From NCBI RefSeq assembly GCF_020510445.1, contig NZ_JAHBAG010000001.1, forward strand, positions 4,068,501-4,132,500: a stretch of DNA of 64,000 nucleotides. The letters are read 5' to 3'. The position numbers were made by a program, and so were the translations under genes. Source of the stretch: Hydrogenophaga taeniospiralis. Its GTDB lineage: Bacteria; Pseudomonadota; Gammaproteobacteria; Burkholderiales; Burkholderiaceae_C. The notes below the pieces were generated by a model that did no database searches, was not told where the DNA came from, and saw only the letters and a program-made list of their open reading frames with translations. Below, piece by piece: positions 18,373 through 30,414 of this stretch. The number at the start of each line of letters is the position of its first letter. The first letter of the stretch is position 1.

Positions 18373-19488
18373 TCAGGCCTGGATTTCGCGCGCCGAGATC
18401 TGGTACTTGAAATCGTCGGGCGCGTAGGAGTCGAGCCGCTCGCCACCGGTTTCTGCCGCCGGGTACATGAAGAAGCCCAGCTCCGGCCCCTGGGCACCCG
18501 GCAGCGTGAGGTCGTGCGCCATGTTCCAGCCCATCCAGTTGCCTTCCCAGCTACCGAACAGGGCCTTGTTCACCGGCGACACCAGCGGGTGTTGCGCGGT
18601 CTTGATCCACTCGGGTGCCTCGTGGCGCATCACCTTGGTCACGTCGGCCGGGTCCATGGCCACCCAGCCCAGACCGGTCAGGAACACCTCGGCGCGGCAG
18701 TGCTGCGCACCCTTGAGGCTGGCCGAGCCGGCGCCCAGCTGCTTGTAACCAAAGGCCGACGGGGCCAGACGCACGCCGTAGACGTCGCGCGCCGGCACAC
18801 CCGCGGCGCGGCACAGCCCCACGAACAAGGCGTTGAGATCGGCGCATTTGCCGCCCAGGTTGCCGGTCTCCAGCAGGGCCTTGATGTCGCCCGGGCCGCA
18901 GCCGCGGGTGGTGGGCTCGCGGTAGGTGTTGGTGACCACCCAGTCGTAGATGGCCTGGGCCTTCTGCACGTCGGTGCGGGTGCCGCGGATGGCTTTTTGC
19001 GCCGTTTCGCGCACGATGCCATCGGTGGGCAGCAGCTTGGTCGGCTGGGTCCAGAAGCGCAGCGTGGCCGGGTCTTCGGTCACGCCTTTCTGCACCCAGT
19101 CGATCCCGCGGTTGCGGGTCTGCACGCGGCTGGTGATCTCGACGAAGGGCGCTTTTTCGCCGGCCGCGAATTCCACGTGCAGCATGCGGGCGCCGTAGCG
19201 GCCGTCTTCCACCAGCCGGCCCTGGCCGTTGGTGCTGAAGTCGTGCGTCAGGCCGCGCTGCCAGTCGCTCTCGATGGAGGGCACCGGCAGCCAGGCCTGG
19301 GTCTGCCCTTCGGCATCGAGGATGTCCACGCGGGTCGTCACATCGAAGGTGCGCCAGCCGCTCGGCTGGGGGTTGAACGCCGGCTGGGCGGCGGCCTGCG
19401 CGAACGCGCCAGCGCTGTGAAACAAGGGCACGCTGGCGGCCACGGACGAAGCGGCGCAGCGCAGGAAATGGCGGCGATCGGGGGTCAT
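18373..19488 (-). CDS. Exported transglutaminase-like protease-fold protein
   Basis: The product has 371 residues. The N-terminus MTPDRRHFLRCAAS looks like a twin-arginine signal, with a cleavage region near AGAFAQA. The transglutaminase core has the catalytic Cys in GGKCADLNALFVGLCRAAGV (C215), His in AQHCRAEVF and Asp in AMDPADV. Such proteins may be peptidases or cross-linking enzymes in the periplasm; substrates are not known. The TlpA gene lies upstream on the same strand, 111 bases away. Confidence 0.85.
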   Translation of the reverse strand: MTPDRRHFLRCAASSVAASVPLFHSAGAFAQAAAQPAFNPQPSGWRTFDVTTRVDILDAEGQTQAWLPVPSIESDWQRGLTHDFSTNGQGRLVEDGRYGARMLHVEFAAGEKAPFVEITSRVQTRNRGIDWVQKGVTEDPATLRFWTQPTKLLPTDGIVRETAQKAIRGTRTDVQKAQAIYDWVVTNTYREPTTRGCGPGDIKALLETGNLGGKCADLNALFVGLCRAAGVPARDVYGVRLAPSAFGYKQLGAGSASLKGAQHCRAEVFLTGLGWVAMDPADVTKVMRHEAPEWIKTAQHPLVSPVNKALFGSWEGNWMGWNMAHDLTLPGAQGPELGFFMYPAAETGGERLDSYAPDDFKYQISAREIQA

Positions 19489-19599
19489 GAAAGGAGCTCC
19501 GGAATGATCAAAAGGCCGAGTCGCACACACAGGGTGCCACGCAGAGCCAGGAAGGCCGGTCGGTGGCCGACCGGGGGAGGACGGATTATCCCGTACCGA

Positions 19600-20159
19600 T
19601 CAGCGTTGTGCGAGCAGGCGCTCCACCCACCCCAGGGCGGTCGGGCTGCTCCAGTCCACCTCGCCCTGCACCACCTGGCGCGCCCGGCCATTGGCGTCGA
19701 TCAGCACCGTGGTGGGAAAGGCGCGCACGCCCCAGGCCTGGGTGATATCGCCCTGCGGGTCCAGCAGCACGGGCAGCGTCAGGCCGCTGGCCGCGAGGAA
19801 GCGGCGTGCGGTGCGGCCGGCCTCCCGGTGGTTGAGCGCCAGCACCACCACCTTGTCTTCCCCCAGCCACTCGGGCACGGCCTGCAAGGTGGGCATTTCC
19901 GCGCGGCAGGGCGGGCACCAGGTGGCCCAGAAATTGAGCAGCACCACGCGGCCCTGGAAGTCCGCCAGGCGCACGCGCTCGCCCTGCAGGTTCTGCGCGT
20001 CCAGCGCCGGCGTGGGCCGCTGCGCGGGCCAGTCGCTGAGCTGGTAGCCCGGGCGCTGGCCAGTGGCGGTGTCGGCCGCGTGCAGCGCGGTGGCCGGCAG
20101 CGCGCCGGCCCACAGGCCCAGCGAAGCGCCGAGCAGGCCGCGCCGTGTCAGGCCGTGTC

Positions 20160-20163
<4 letters not shown>
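19600..20163 (-). CDS. TlpA-family thiol:disulfide oxidoreductase
   Basis: The product has 187 residues. An N-terminal export signal with RR ([10 protein letters not shown]) is followed by a thioredoxin fold with [15 protein letters not shown] (CPPC redox pair) and the cis-Pro loop [10 protein letters not shown]. It should act in the periplasm to reduce or maintain cysteines of client proteins. Its ATG overlaps the alaS stop (ATGA at 20160-20163), so its translation may be coupled to that housekeeping gene, an uncommon pairing. Confidence 0.9.
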
Positions 20164-22781
<2,618 letters not shown>

Positions 22782-22906
22782 GGTGGCCTTGGCGGGTGGT
22801 TATCGGTCGGAATCGGGCGGGTGCGCCAGCACATCGGGCGGCACCGAACCGGCTATTTTCGCAAACTGGCGCGCGTTGTCCCGAATCCGGCGGATTCAGG
22901 GGGTTT

Positions 22907-24313
22907 TCAGCCCGCCCGGGCCTGGGCTTTCAGGAAAGCCAACACCTGCGGCTCTTCGGTGAAGGCCACGTTGAAGCGGGACCAGGGGCTGGGCTGCAGA
23001 TCGGGCGCGAACAGGTGGCCAGGGCCAAGCAGGATGTCCTGTTCGGCCGCCTTGTAGGCCAGCTCGGTGGCGTTCTGAATGTCCGGGTGACGGGCCCAGA
23101 GGAACATGCCGGCCTTGGGCTCGCAGAACAGCTCGAAGCCCAGGTTCTCCAGCTGCTGGGCCACGCGCTGGTGCGCCTGCGCCAGGCGCTCGCGCAGGCC
23201 GCGCAGGTGCTTGCGCCAGCGCCCGTCCACCAGCGCCCCGTAAGCCAGGCGCTCGCTGAACTCGGACGAGGTCAGGCCCGAGATCATTTTGAGCTGGGCG
23301 AAGTCTTCCAGCAGATCGGGCGGCGCGGCCAGGAAGCCGACGCGGATGTTGGGCGAGATGGTCTTGGAAAAACTGCTGATGTAGACGACACGCTGCAACT
23401 GGTCCAGGCTGGCCAGCGAGGGGCGCGGCTCGGGGTCGAGGTCGGCGTAGATGTCGTTTTCCACCACGGTGAACTGGTGCTGCTCGGCGAGCTGCACCAC
23501 GCGATGCAGGTGCGCCAGGTTGGCCACCGAGCCGGTGGGGCTCTGCAGCCGGGGCTGGGTGAAGAACACCTTGGGCTTGTGTTCGATCACCAGCGCTTCG
23601 AGCGCGGCCAGGTCGTAGCCGTTGGGCGTGCGCGGCACGCCGATCAGCCGCGCGCCCAGGAAGCGCAGCGAAAACAGCAGATTGGGGTAGCCCGGGTCGT
23701 CCACCAGCACCGCGTCGCCCGGGCGCACCAGGCGGCGCGCCACCAGGTCCATGGCCTGGCTGGAGCCCTGGGTGAGCAGCACCTGGTCGGCGCTGACGGC
23801 GATCTCCTGCTCGGCCAGCAGGTCGCGCACCAGCTGGCGCAGCGGCGCGAAGCCCTTGGGCTCGCCGTAGCCACCCAGGTCCACGTTTTCGGCCGCCAGC
23901 GCGCGCAGGCTGCGCCGCAGGCCCTCTTCAAACAGCCAGTCGCCCGGCAGCCAGCCGCAGCCCGGCTTCATGCGCAGCGCACGGGCTTCGAACACCCGGC
24001 GCAGGTACCACATGGAGTCGAAGTTGTAGTTGGCGGCCTCGGTGGTCGCGCCACCCGGCGCCACGCGGGGCACGCCCTCGCGCTTGCGCACGAAGAAGCC
24101 CGAATGCGGGCGCGAGACGAAATAGCCCAGCGCCACCAGCCGGTCGTAGGCGTCGACCACGGTGTACACGCTCACGCCGTGGGCGTGGGCGAACTGGCGG
24201 ATGGAGGGGGCCTTGGAGCCCGGACGCAGGTTGCCGCTCTGGATCAGGTCGCTAAACCCCTCGACGATCTGCACCACCAGGGGCGTGGTGTTTTTGGGGT
24301 TCAGGGTGAACAT
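22907..24313 (-). CDS. MocR/GabR-type regulator (GntR HTH fused to aminotransferase)
   Basis: The product has 468 residues. The N-terminal GntR winged helix (about 10-75, SIRQFAHAHGVSVYTVVDAY) joins a class I aminotransferase fold with the PLP lysine in SSFSKTISPNIRVGF (about residue 314). MocR proteins sense PLP or amino acids and control nearby transaminase genes. It is divergent from gabT, so control of GABA or related amino-acid use is likely, as GabR does. It is a regulator rather than a free-standing enzyme. Confidence 0.9.
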   Translation of the reverse strand: MFTLNPKNTTPLVVQIVEGFSDLIQSGNLRPGSKAPSIRQFAHAHGVSVYTVVDAYDRLVALGYFVSRPHSGFFVRKREGVPRVAPGGATTEAANYNFDSMWYLRRVFEARALRMKPGCGWLPGDWLFEEGLRRSLRALAAENVDLGGYGEPKGFAPLRQLVRDLLAEQEIAVSADQVLLTQGSSQAMDLVARRLVRPGDAVLVDDPGYPNLLFSLRFLGARLIGVPRTPNGYDLAALEALVIEHKPKVFFTQPRLQSPTGSVANLAHLHRVVQLAEQHQFTVVENDIYADLDPEPRPSLASLDQLQRVVYISSFSKTISPNIRVGFLAAPPDLLEDFAQLKMISGLTSSEFSERLAYGALVDGRWRKHLRGLRERLAQAHQRVAQQLENLGFELFCEPKAGMFLWARHPDIQNATELAYKAAEQDILLGPGHLFAPDLQPSPWSRFNVAFTEEPQVLAFLKAQARAG

Positions 24314-24344
24314 GCGCGGCGCTTTTGGGTTGTTGTGTACCGGT

Positions 24345-24419
24345 CGATGCGGCTATACAGTGCATCGCCCCGGGGTCGGTGTCTGTATATGTTAGCGCCG
24401 GCCAGCGGCCCCTACAGTG
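24345..24419. promoter_or_regulatory. Candidate MocR operator between mocR and gabT
   Basis: Inverted arms TATACAG (24354-24360) and CTGTATA (24383-24389) face each other across 22 bases. CGATGC/GCATCG arms (24345-24350, 24362-24367) nest around the first. TACAGTG also occurs twice as a direct repeat (24355-24361 and 24413-24419); the second could be the -10 of gabT. This fits paired-site binding by a dimeric MocR protein; binding is inferred. Confidence 0.5.
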
Positions 24420-24458
24420 TGCGACAGCCTGAATTCTCTTCACCCTCTGGAGCCCTGT

Positions 24459-25757
24459 ATGCAACGCGAACCCCAAGCCACCAACGCCATGCTCATGGCC
24501 CGCCGCCAAGCCGCCATCCCGCGCGGCGTGGGCCAAAGCCATGCCATCTTCATCGCCAAGGGCGAGAACGCCGAGATCTGGGACGTGGAAGGTCGCCGCT
24601 ACATCGACTTCGCCGGCGGCATCGCCGTGCTCAACACCGGCCACCGCAACCCGGCCGTGATCGAGGCCGTGAAGGCCCAGCTCGACCGGTACACCCACAC
24701 CTGCTTCCAGGTGCTGGCCTACGAGCCCTACGTGGAACTGGCCGAGCGCCTGAACGCCAAGGCCCCCGGTGACTTCGCCAAGAAAACCCTGTTCCTCACC
24801 ACCGGCGCCGAAGCGGTGGAAAACGCGATCAAGATCGCCCGCGCCCACACCGGCCGCTCGGGCGTGATCGCCTTCACCGGCGGCTACCACGGCCGCACCA
24901 TGATGACGCTGGGCCTGACCGGCAAGGTCGCGCCGTACAAGACCGGTTTCGGCCCCTTCCCCGGCGAAATCTTCCACGCCCGCTTCCCGAACGCGCTGCA
25001 CGGTGTGAGCGTTCAGGACGCGATCGACTCGGTCGAACAGATCTTCAAGAACGACATCGAAGCGCGCCGCGTGGCGGCCATCATCATCGAGCCGGTGCAG
25101 GGCGAAGGCGGTTTCAACGTGGCACCGCCCGAGCTGATGCAGCGCCTGCGCGCGCTGTGCGACCAGCACGGCATCCTGCTGATCTGCGACGAGATACAGA
25201 CCGGCGCCGGCCGCACCGGCACCTGGTTCGCCTGCGAGCAGACCGGCGTGGCGCCCGACCTGATCACCCTGGCCAAGTCCATGGCCGGTGGGTTCCCGAT
25301 CTCGGCCGTGGTCGGCCGCGCCGAGGTGATGGACGCGCCCGCCGCCGGTGGCCTGGGCGGCACCTACGCCGGCAGCCCGCTGGCCTGCGCCGCGGCCCTG
25401 GCCGTGCTCGACGAGTTTGAAAAACACGACCTGCTGCAGCGCAGCCGCGACGTGGGCCAACGCATCACCGCCAGCCTGCAGACGCTGGCGAAGAAGCACA
25501 AGTGCATCGCCGACGTGCGCGGCCTGGGCGCCATGGTGGCCATGGAGCTGTGCAAGAACGGCGACCCGCACCAGCCCGACGCCGACCTGACCAAGGCGCT
25601 CGCCGCCGAAGCCACGAAGCGCGGCCTGATCATCCTCACCTGCGGCACCTACGGCAACGTGGTGCGCATCCTGGTGCCGCTGACCGCGAGCGATGCCGTG
25701 CTGGACGAGGGTCTGGCGATCATCGCTGCGTCGCTCGAAGCCGCTTTGGCAGGATGA
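24459..25757 (+). CDS. gabT: 4-aminobutyrate aminotransferase
   Basis: The product has 432 residues from the ATG at 24459, with GGAG upstream. It has class III aminotransferase blocks: TTGAEAVENAIKIAR, ICDEIQTGAGRTGTWFA (cofactor Asp) and the PLP lysine K273 in ITLAKSMAGG. It should move the amino group of GABA to 2-oxoglutarate, giving succinate semialdehyde. A 5-aminovalerate or other omega-amino acid substrate cannot be excluded. The divergent MocR gene is the likely regulator. No succinate-semialdehyde dehydrogenase gene is adjacent. Confidence 0.92.
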   Translation: MQREPQATNAMLMARRQAAIPRGVGQSHAIFIAKGENAEIWDVEGRRYIDFAGGIAVLNTGHRNPAVIEAVKAQLDRYTHTCFQVLAYEPYVELAERLNAKAPGDFAKKTLFLTTGAEAVENAIKIARAHTGRSGVIAFTGGYHGRTMMTLGLTGKVAPYKTGFGPFPGEIFHARFPNALHGVSVQDAIDSVEQIFKNDIEARRVAAIIIEPVQGEGGFNVAPPELMQRLRALCDQHGILLICDEIQTGAGRTGTWFACEQTGVAPDLITLAKSMAGGFPISAVVGRAEVMDAPAAGGLGGTYAGSPLACAAALAVLDEFEKHDLLQRSRDVGQRITASLQTLAKKHKCIADVRGLGAMVAMELCKNGDPHQPDADLTKALAAEATKRGLIILTCGTYGNVVRILVPLTASDAVLDEGLAIIAASLEAALAG

Positions 25758-25759
25758 GC

Positions 25760-25866
25760 CCCCACGCTCCACCGCTTCGCGGGTCGCTGCCCCAAGACCG
25801 GGAAGGGCCCCGGTCCGAGCCGGTGCCGGGGGCTGATCCGGCTTGGGGCGGCCCGGCGTCGGCTCG
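25760..25866 (+). repeat. GC-rich 3'-end repeat, copy F (diverged)
   Basis: It starts two bases after the gabT stop with CCCCCACGCTCCACCGCTTCG, followed by GCTGCCCC and GGGGC-type returns, and fills the gap to the CoA-transferase start. It is the least similar of the six copies: the arm and C-run/G-run order are kept but the distal block is altered. Confidence 0.5.
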
Positions 25867-25867
25867 A

Positions 25868-27019
25868 ATGAGCCCCACCCCTCCCCGCCCACTCGCGGGC
25901 GTGCGTGTGCTCGACCTCTCGCGCGTGCTCGCCGGCCCCTGGGCCGGCCAGTTGCTGGCCGACTACGGCGCCGAGGTCCTGAAGGTGGAGCGCCCGGGCG
26001 TGGGCGACGACACCCGGACCTGGGGCCCGCCCTGGTGGGGCGAAGGCGCCGACCGCGTGGCCGCCTACTTCATCTGCGCCAACCGCGGCAAGCGCTCGGT
26101 CACGATCGACATCGCCAGCGCCGAAGGCATCCAGCAGGTGCGCGAACTCGCGCGCGAAGCGGACGTGCTGATCGAGAACTACAAGGTCGGCCAGTTGGCC
26201 AAATACGGGCTCGACGCCACCAGCCTGCAGGCCATCAACCCGCGGCTGATCTATTGCTCGATCACCGGCTACGGGCAGAACGGCCCGCTGGCGCACAAGG
26301 CCGGTTACGACTTCGCCATCCAGGCGGAAGCCGGGCTCATGAGCATTACCGGGAATAAAGGGGAAGAGCCACAGAAGGTGGGCGTGGCCGTGACCGACCT
26401 GATGACGGGGGTCTACGCCACCACCGCCATCCTGGCCGCGCTGCACGAGCGCGAGCGCACAGGGCGCGGGCGCCACATCGACGCCGCGCTGTTCGACGTG
26501 CAGGTCGCCATGCTGGCCAACCAGGGCGCCAACCAGCTGATCGGAAACAAGACGCCGACCCGCATGGGCAACGCGCACCCGAACATCGTGCCCTACCAAG
26601 TGTTCCCCACGCGCGACGGCCACATGGTGCTGGCCGTGGGCAACGACGGCCAGTTCGCCCGCCTGTGCGAAGCCGCCGGGCAACCCGCCGTCTCGCGCGA
26701 CACGCGCTTTTCCACCAACCCAGCGCGGGTGGAGCACCGCGCCACGCTGGTGCCGCTGCTCACCGGCTGGACCCTGCAGCGCGACACCGCCGACTGGGTG
26801 CAGCTGCTGGACCGCGCCGGTGTGCCGTGTTCGCCGATCCTGGACATCGCCCAGGTGATGGCCCACCCGCACGTGGCCGCGCGCGGCCTGCGGCTCACGC
26901 CCGGCAACGACTCGGCCCCGCCGATGATCGCCAACCCCATGGTGTTCGACGGGCAGCGCCCCACCGCCGATCTGCCGCCGCCCACGCTGGGCGCCGACCC
27001 GGCGCGCTGGGAACGATAG
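25868..27019 (+). CDS. CaiB/BaiF family CoA-transferase
   Basis: The product has 383 residues starting MSPTPPRPLAGVRVLDLSRVLAGPW. The family's opening GVRVLDLSRVLAGP, the CoA-site region NRGKRSVTIDI and the catalytic Asp in VAVTDLMTGVYA (D177) are present. Class III transferases pass CoA between carboxylic acids through an enzyme-bound anhydride. The donor and acceptor cannot be told. The location after gabT suggests, but does not prove, a role in dicarboxylate breakdown. Confidence 0.9.
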   Translation: MSPTPPRPLAGVRVLDLSRVLAGPWAGQLLADYGAEVLKVERPGVGDDTRTWGPPWWGEGADRVAAYFICANRGKRSVTIDIASAEGIQQVRELAREADVLIENYKVGQLAKYGLDATSLQAINPRLIYCSITGYGQNGPLAHKAGYDFAIQAEAGLMSITGNKGEEPQKVGVAVTDLMTGVYATTAILAALHERERTGRGRHIDAALFDVQVAMLANQGANQLIGNKTPTRMGNAHPNIVPYQVFPTRDGHMVLAVGNDGQFARLCEAAGQPAVSRDTRFSTNPARVEHRATLVPLLTGWTLQRDTADWVQLLDRAGVPCSPILDIAQVMAHPHVAARGLRLTPGNDSAPPMIANPMVFDGQRPTADLPPPTLGADPARWER

Positions 27020-27068
27020 GCCCGCCACAGCGCCGCCGTGCGGGCGCCCGGCCGCCGGCAGAAGCCCC

Positions 27069-27299
27069 CTACCGCGTGCCGCCTTCGCGCCACAGGCGCA
27101 CGGCGATCCACCAGCCCAGGCCGGCGTTGGACAGCGCCAGCAGACTCAGGCCCAGGCCCAGGCGCAGGCCCTCGGCCGGCTGCGCGAGGTGCACGTACCA
27201 GACCAGCGCGGACGACAGCAGGTTGAACGCCAGCATGAGCCAGAACAGGCCACGGTGTGGCTGCCACAGGCGCTTGAGCGAAGACGGTTGAAAAGGCAT
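27069..27299 (-). CDS. Small two-helix membrane protein
   Basis: The product has 76 residues with two hydrophobic segments (LFWLMLAFNLLSSALVWYV and LGLGLSLLALSNAGLGWWIAV) and basic ends. I do not recognise a named family. It starts only four bases after the stop of the acyl-CoA ligase gene on the same strand, so it is probably co-transcribed. No function is assigned. Confidence 0.6.
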   Translation of the reverse strand: MPFQPSSLKRLWQPHRGLFWLMLAFNLLSSALVWYVHLAQPAEGLRLGLGLSLLALSNAGLGWWIAVRLWREGGTR

Positions 27300-27303
27300 G
27301 CGG

Positions 27304-29052
27304 TCATTGTGCCGCGCGCCCCGTGGCCGCCGCGGCTTCCTGCTCCTGCAGCAGGCGCCACATCACCTTGCCGGTCCCGCTCTTGGGCAGCGTATCGACC
27401 AGCTGCACCGTGCGCGGGCATTTGTAGACCGCCATGTGCTCGCGGCACCAGTCGATGATGTCCTGCTCGCTGGTGCTGCCGCGCGCGCTCTCGCGCAGCA
27501 CCACCACCGCCTTCACGCTTTCGCCACGGTAGGCGTCGCGGGTAGCGATCACACAGGCCTCGGCGATCGCCGGGTGCTTGTACATCAGCAGCTCCACCTC
27601 GGCCGGCCAGACCTTGAAACCGCTGGCGTTGATCATGCGTTTGAGGCGGTCGGTGATGAAGAAATAGCCGTCCTCGTCCACCCGGCCCAGGTCGCCCGAG
27701 CGGAAGAAGCGCTTGCCCTCGAAGGTGATGAACGCGGCCTCGGTCGCCTGCGGCCGTTTCCAGTAACCGTCGAACACCTCGGGGCCGTGGATGATGATCT
27801 CGCCCGCCTCCCCCGGCGGCATCTCCTGCAGCGTGTCGGGGTCGACCACGCGCGCATCGGTGCTCATGAACGGCACGCCCAGGCACTGCTGCTTCGGGTG
27901 GTCGGGCGGGTTGCTGTGCGAGGGGGCGGCGGTTTCGGTCAGGCCATAGCCTTCGGCGTAGCGCAGCCCGAACCGATCGAGCAGCCGCTGCGCCACCGCC
28001 TGGGGCATGGCCGCGCCGCCACCGCCGATGTAGACCAGGCTGGAGAGGTCGTAATGCTCGAAGCTGGGGCTCGCCAGCAGGTCGATCACCATGGTGGGAA
28101 TGTTGGTCCAGTGCGTGACACGCCAGGTCGAGATCAGCCGCCCGGCGAGTTCGCGGTCCCAGCGCGGCATGAGCACGATGGTGGCGCCAACGTACACCCC
28201 CGCGTGCATGCCGGAGACCATGCCGGTGATGTGGAACAGCGGCACCACCAGCAACTGGGTGTTCTCAGGCGTGCCATTGCCCCACAGGCAACTGGCCACC
28301 GCGTTGTGCATGAGCGAGCGGTGCGGGTGCATGCAGCCCTTGGGCAGGCCGGTGGTGCCACTGGTGTAGGGCAACACAGCCAGGTCCTCCGGGGTGCGGT
28401 TGTGCGCGGGCGGAGTGTCCGCACAGGCCAAGGCGCTGGCCCAGTCGCTCACGCTGCCGCCGGGCAACGTGGGCGCCGGGTGGCGGGTGCCGAGCCAGTT
28501 GGCCCAGGCCGGCGGCACCTCGGCCTGGGGGCCCATGGCGTCGCTGTAGTGGGACACCACCAGATGGCGCAGGCGCTCGGCCTCGGGCAATTCGGCGCTG
28601 GCCTGCAGCAGCCCACCCGCCAGATCGGCCGCCGCGATGGCCACGCGCGCGTCCGGGTCGCTGATGTAGTGCTTGAGCTCTTCGGCGCGGTTCATGGGAT
28701 TGACCGGCACCACCACCGCGTTGGCCCGCAGGATGGCGAAGTGCGCCACCACCCACTGCGGGCAGTTCTGCATCAGCAGGATCACGCGGTCGCCGTCCTG
28801 CACACCCTGCTGCCGCAGATGGGCCGCCAGGCGTTCGGCCTGATCGTGCAGTTGCCGGTAGCTCAGCACCTGGTCGAAGAACACCAGCGCCGGCTTGTCG
28901 GGGTAACGCAGGGCACTCACGGCCAGGTTGTGCCACAGCGAGGTGGCGGGCGGGTGCAGCCGGTGCGGCAGGCGCGCGGGCCAGAAGCGGTGGTGTGCCC
29001 GCGCGGGCTCAACGGGCGCCAATGCGGACGCCGTGGGTGCGGTGTGACTCAT
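27304..29052 (-). CDS. Long-chain acyl-CoA ligase (AMP-forming)
   Basis: The product has 582 residues from the ATG at 29052; a longer open frame upstream lacks support. ANL motifs are complete: LPYTSGTTGLPKGCMH, GYGLTETAAPSH, the SGDLGRVDEDGYFF region, DRLKRMINASGFKVWPAEVE and the C-terminal LPKSGTGKV lysine. It activates medium- or long-chain fatty acids with ATP and CoA. The small membrane protein follows in the same operon. Chain length preference is unknown. Confidence 0.9.
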   Translation of the reverse strand: MSHTAPTASALAPVEPARAHHRFWPARLPHRLHPPATSLWHNLAVSALRYPDKPALVFFDQVLSYRQLHDQAERLAAHLRQQGVQDGDRVILLMQNCPQWVVAHFAILRANAVVVPVNPMNRAEELKHYISDPDARVAIAAADLAGGLLQASAELPEAERLRHLVVSHYSDAMGPQAEVPPAWANWLGTRHPAPTLPGGSVSDWASALACADTPPAHNRTPEDLAVLPYTSGTTGLPKGCMHPHRSLMHNAVASCLWGNGTPENTQLLVVPLFHITGMVSGMHAGVYVGATIVLMPRWDRELAGRLISTWRVTHWTNIPTMVIDLLASPSFEHYDLSSLVYIGGGGAAMPQAVAQRLLDRFGLRYAEGYGLTETAAPSHSNPPDHPKQQCLGVPFMSTDARVVDPDTLQEMPPGEAGEIIIHGPEVFDGYWKRPQATEAAFITFEGKRFFRSGDLGRVDEDGYFFITDRLKRMINASGFKVWPAEVELLMYKHPAIAEACVIATRDAYRGESVKAVVVLRESARGSTSEQDIIDWCREHMAVYKCPRTVQLVDTLPKSGTGKVMWRLLQEQEAAAATGRAAQ

Positions 29053-29354
29053 GGGCTTGTCTCCTGGGTCTGTTTTGCCGGCAAGCATACGGGGCTGCCG
29101 CACAACATGGCACCCGGGCTTGTCGCGGTTGGGACCGGACCTACTGGCATGGAACCTGCTGACGCTCAAACCCAGGAGCGTGAATGGGGCGCGCGTCGAT
29201 GGAGTCATGTCTTTTTTGCATGAACCGCCCACGTAAACCCCGATGACTCGCCCGCAGGGGCGGGGCTACAGTCGCCCTGCGGACCGGCAGTGCCCATTTC
29301 TGGTGCAAGTCCGGCCTGACAAATCAACATTCAACAGCCAATGGAGTGACCCGA
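29053..29354. promoter_or_regulatory. Divergent ligase/aapJ intergenic region with hairpin
   Basis: No gene is seen in these 302 bases. Perfect arms CCGCAGGG (29252-29259) and CCCTGCGG (29275-29282) enclose a loop containing TACAGT (29266-29271). That hexamer, with ATGACT 17 bases upstream (29243-29248), could be the aapJ promoter, so the dyad would span it. GGAG lies nine bases before the aapJ ATG. All are readings by eye. Confidence 0.4.
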
Positions 29355-30383
29355 ATGAAATTGAATTCCCTGAAACTGACCGCCACCGCCCTGGGCGCTG
29401 CCGCTACTCTGATGAGTCTGCCCGCGCACGCTGGCAAGACGCTGGACGCCATCAAGAGCCGGGGCCAGCTGGTCTGCGGCGTGAACACCGGTCTGGCAGG
29501 GTTCTCGCAAGCCGACAGCAACGGGGCCTGGACGGGCCTGGACGTGGACTACTGCAAGGCGGTGGCCGCTGCTGTGCTGGGCGACGCCACCAAGGTCAAA
29601 TGGGTGCCATTGAATGCCCAGCAGCGTTTCACGGCCCTGCAGTCGGGCGAGGTGGACATTCTTGCGCGCAACACCACCAACACCCTGTCCCGCGACGCCT
29701 CGCTGGGTCTGCACTTCGTGGGCGTGAACTACTACGACGGCCAGGGCTTCCTGGTCAACAAGGGCAAGATCACCAGCGCCAAGCAGCTCAAGGGTGCCAC
29801 GGTGTGCGTGCAGTCCGGCACCACCACCGAGAAGAACCTGACCGACTTCTCCCGCGCCAACAAGCTCAACATCAAACCCGTGGTGTTCGAGAAAGTGGAA
29901 GCCTCCACCGGCGCCTACTTCGCTGGCCGTTGCCAGGCCTACACCACCGACGCCTCGGGCCTCGCCTCGGTGCGCGCCAAGGAAGCCAAGGTGCCGGCCG
30001 ACCACGTGATCCTGCCCGACCTGATCTCCAAGGAGCCGCTGGGCCCGATGGTCCGCCGCGGCGACGACGAATTCTTCGCCATCACCAAGTGGGTGCTCAA
30101 CGGCCTGATCGAAGCCGAGGAATACGGCATCACCCAAGCCAACGTGGAAGAGATGAAGAAGAGCACCGACCCGCAGGTCGGCCGCATGCTGGGCTCCACC
30201 GAAGACCTGGGCAAGCACCTGGGCCTGGACAAGGAATGGCTGGCCCGCTCCATCAAGGCCGTGGGCAACTACGGTGAGAGCTTCGAGCGCAACGTCGGCC
30301 CCAAGACCCCGATCAACCTGCCGCGCGGCAAGAACAACCTGTGGAGCGCAGGCGGTTTCATGTACGCGGCCCCGCTGCGCTGA
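29355..30383 (+). CDS. aapJ: General L-amino acid ABC transporter, substrate-binding protein
   Basis: The product has 342 residues. The signal peptide ends at LPAHA (cleavage after A26). The mature protein has the family 3 solute-binding pattern: GQLVCGVNTGLAGFSQAD, LDVDYCKAVAAAV, ILARNTTNTLSRD and VCVQSGTTTEKNLTDF, closely matching AapJ/BztA proteins. It binds amino acids in the periplasm. ATG 29355 is preferred to an in-frame GTG three codons earlier because GGAG is well placed for it. It is first of aapJQMP and separated from aapQ by a strong hairpin. Confidence 0.95.
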   Translation: MKLNSLKLTATALGAAATLMSLPAHAGKTLDAIKSRGQLVCGVNTGLAGFSQADSNGAWTGLDVDYCKAVAAAVLGDATKVKWVPLNAQQRFTALQSGEVDILARNTTNTLSRDASLGLHFVGVNYYDGQGFLVNKGKITSAKQLKGATVCVQSGTTTEKNLTDFSRANKLNIKPVVFEKVEASTGAYFAGRCQAYTTDASGLASVRAKEAKVPADHVILPDLISKEPLGPMVRRGDDEFFAITKWVLNGLIEAEEYGITQANVEEMKKSTDPQVGRMLGSTEDLGKHLGLDKEWLARSIKAVGNYGESFERNVGPKTPINLPRGKNNLWSAGGFMYAAPLR

Positions 30384-30414
30384 TCCGTTCCTCTCAGGCA
30401 CTTGGCCCCCAGCT

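Noticed and set aside
27298..29223. A 641-codon plus-strand frame opposite the acyl-CoA ligase
   Set aside because: The ligase has all ANL motifs in the other strand; the antisense frame has only low-complexity His/Gln/Gly-rich sequence.
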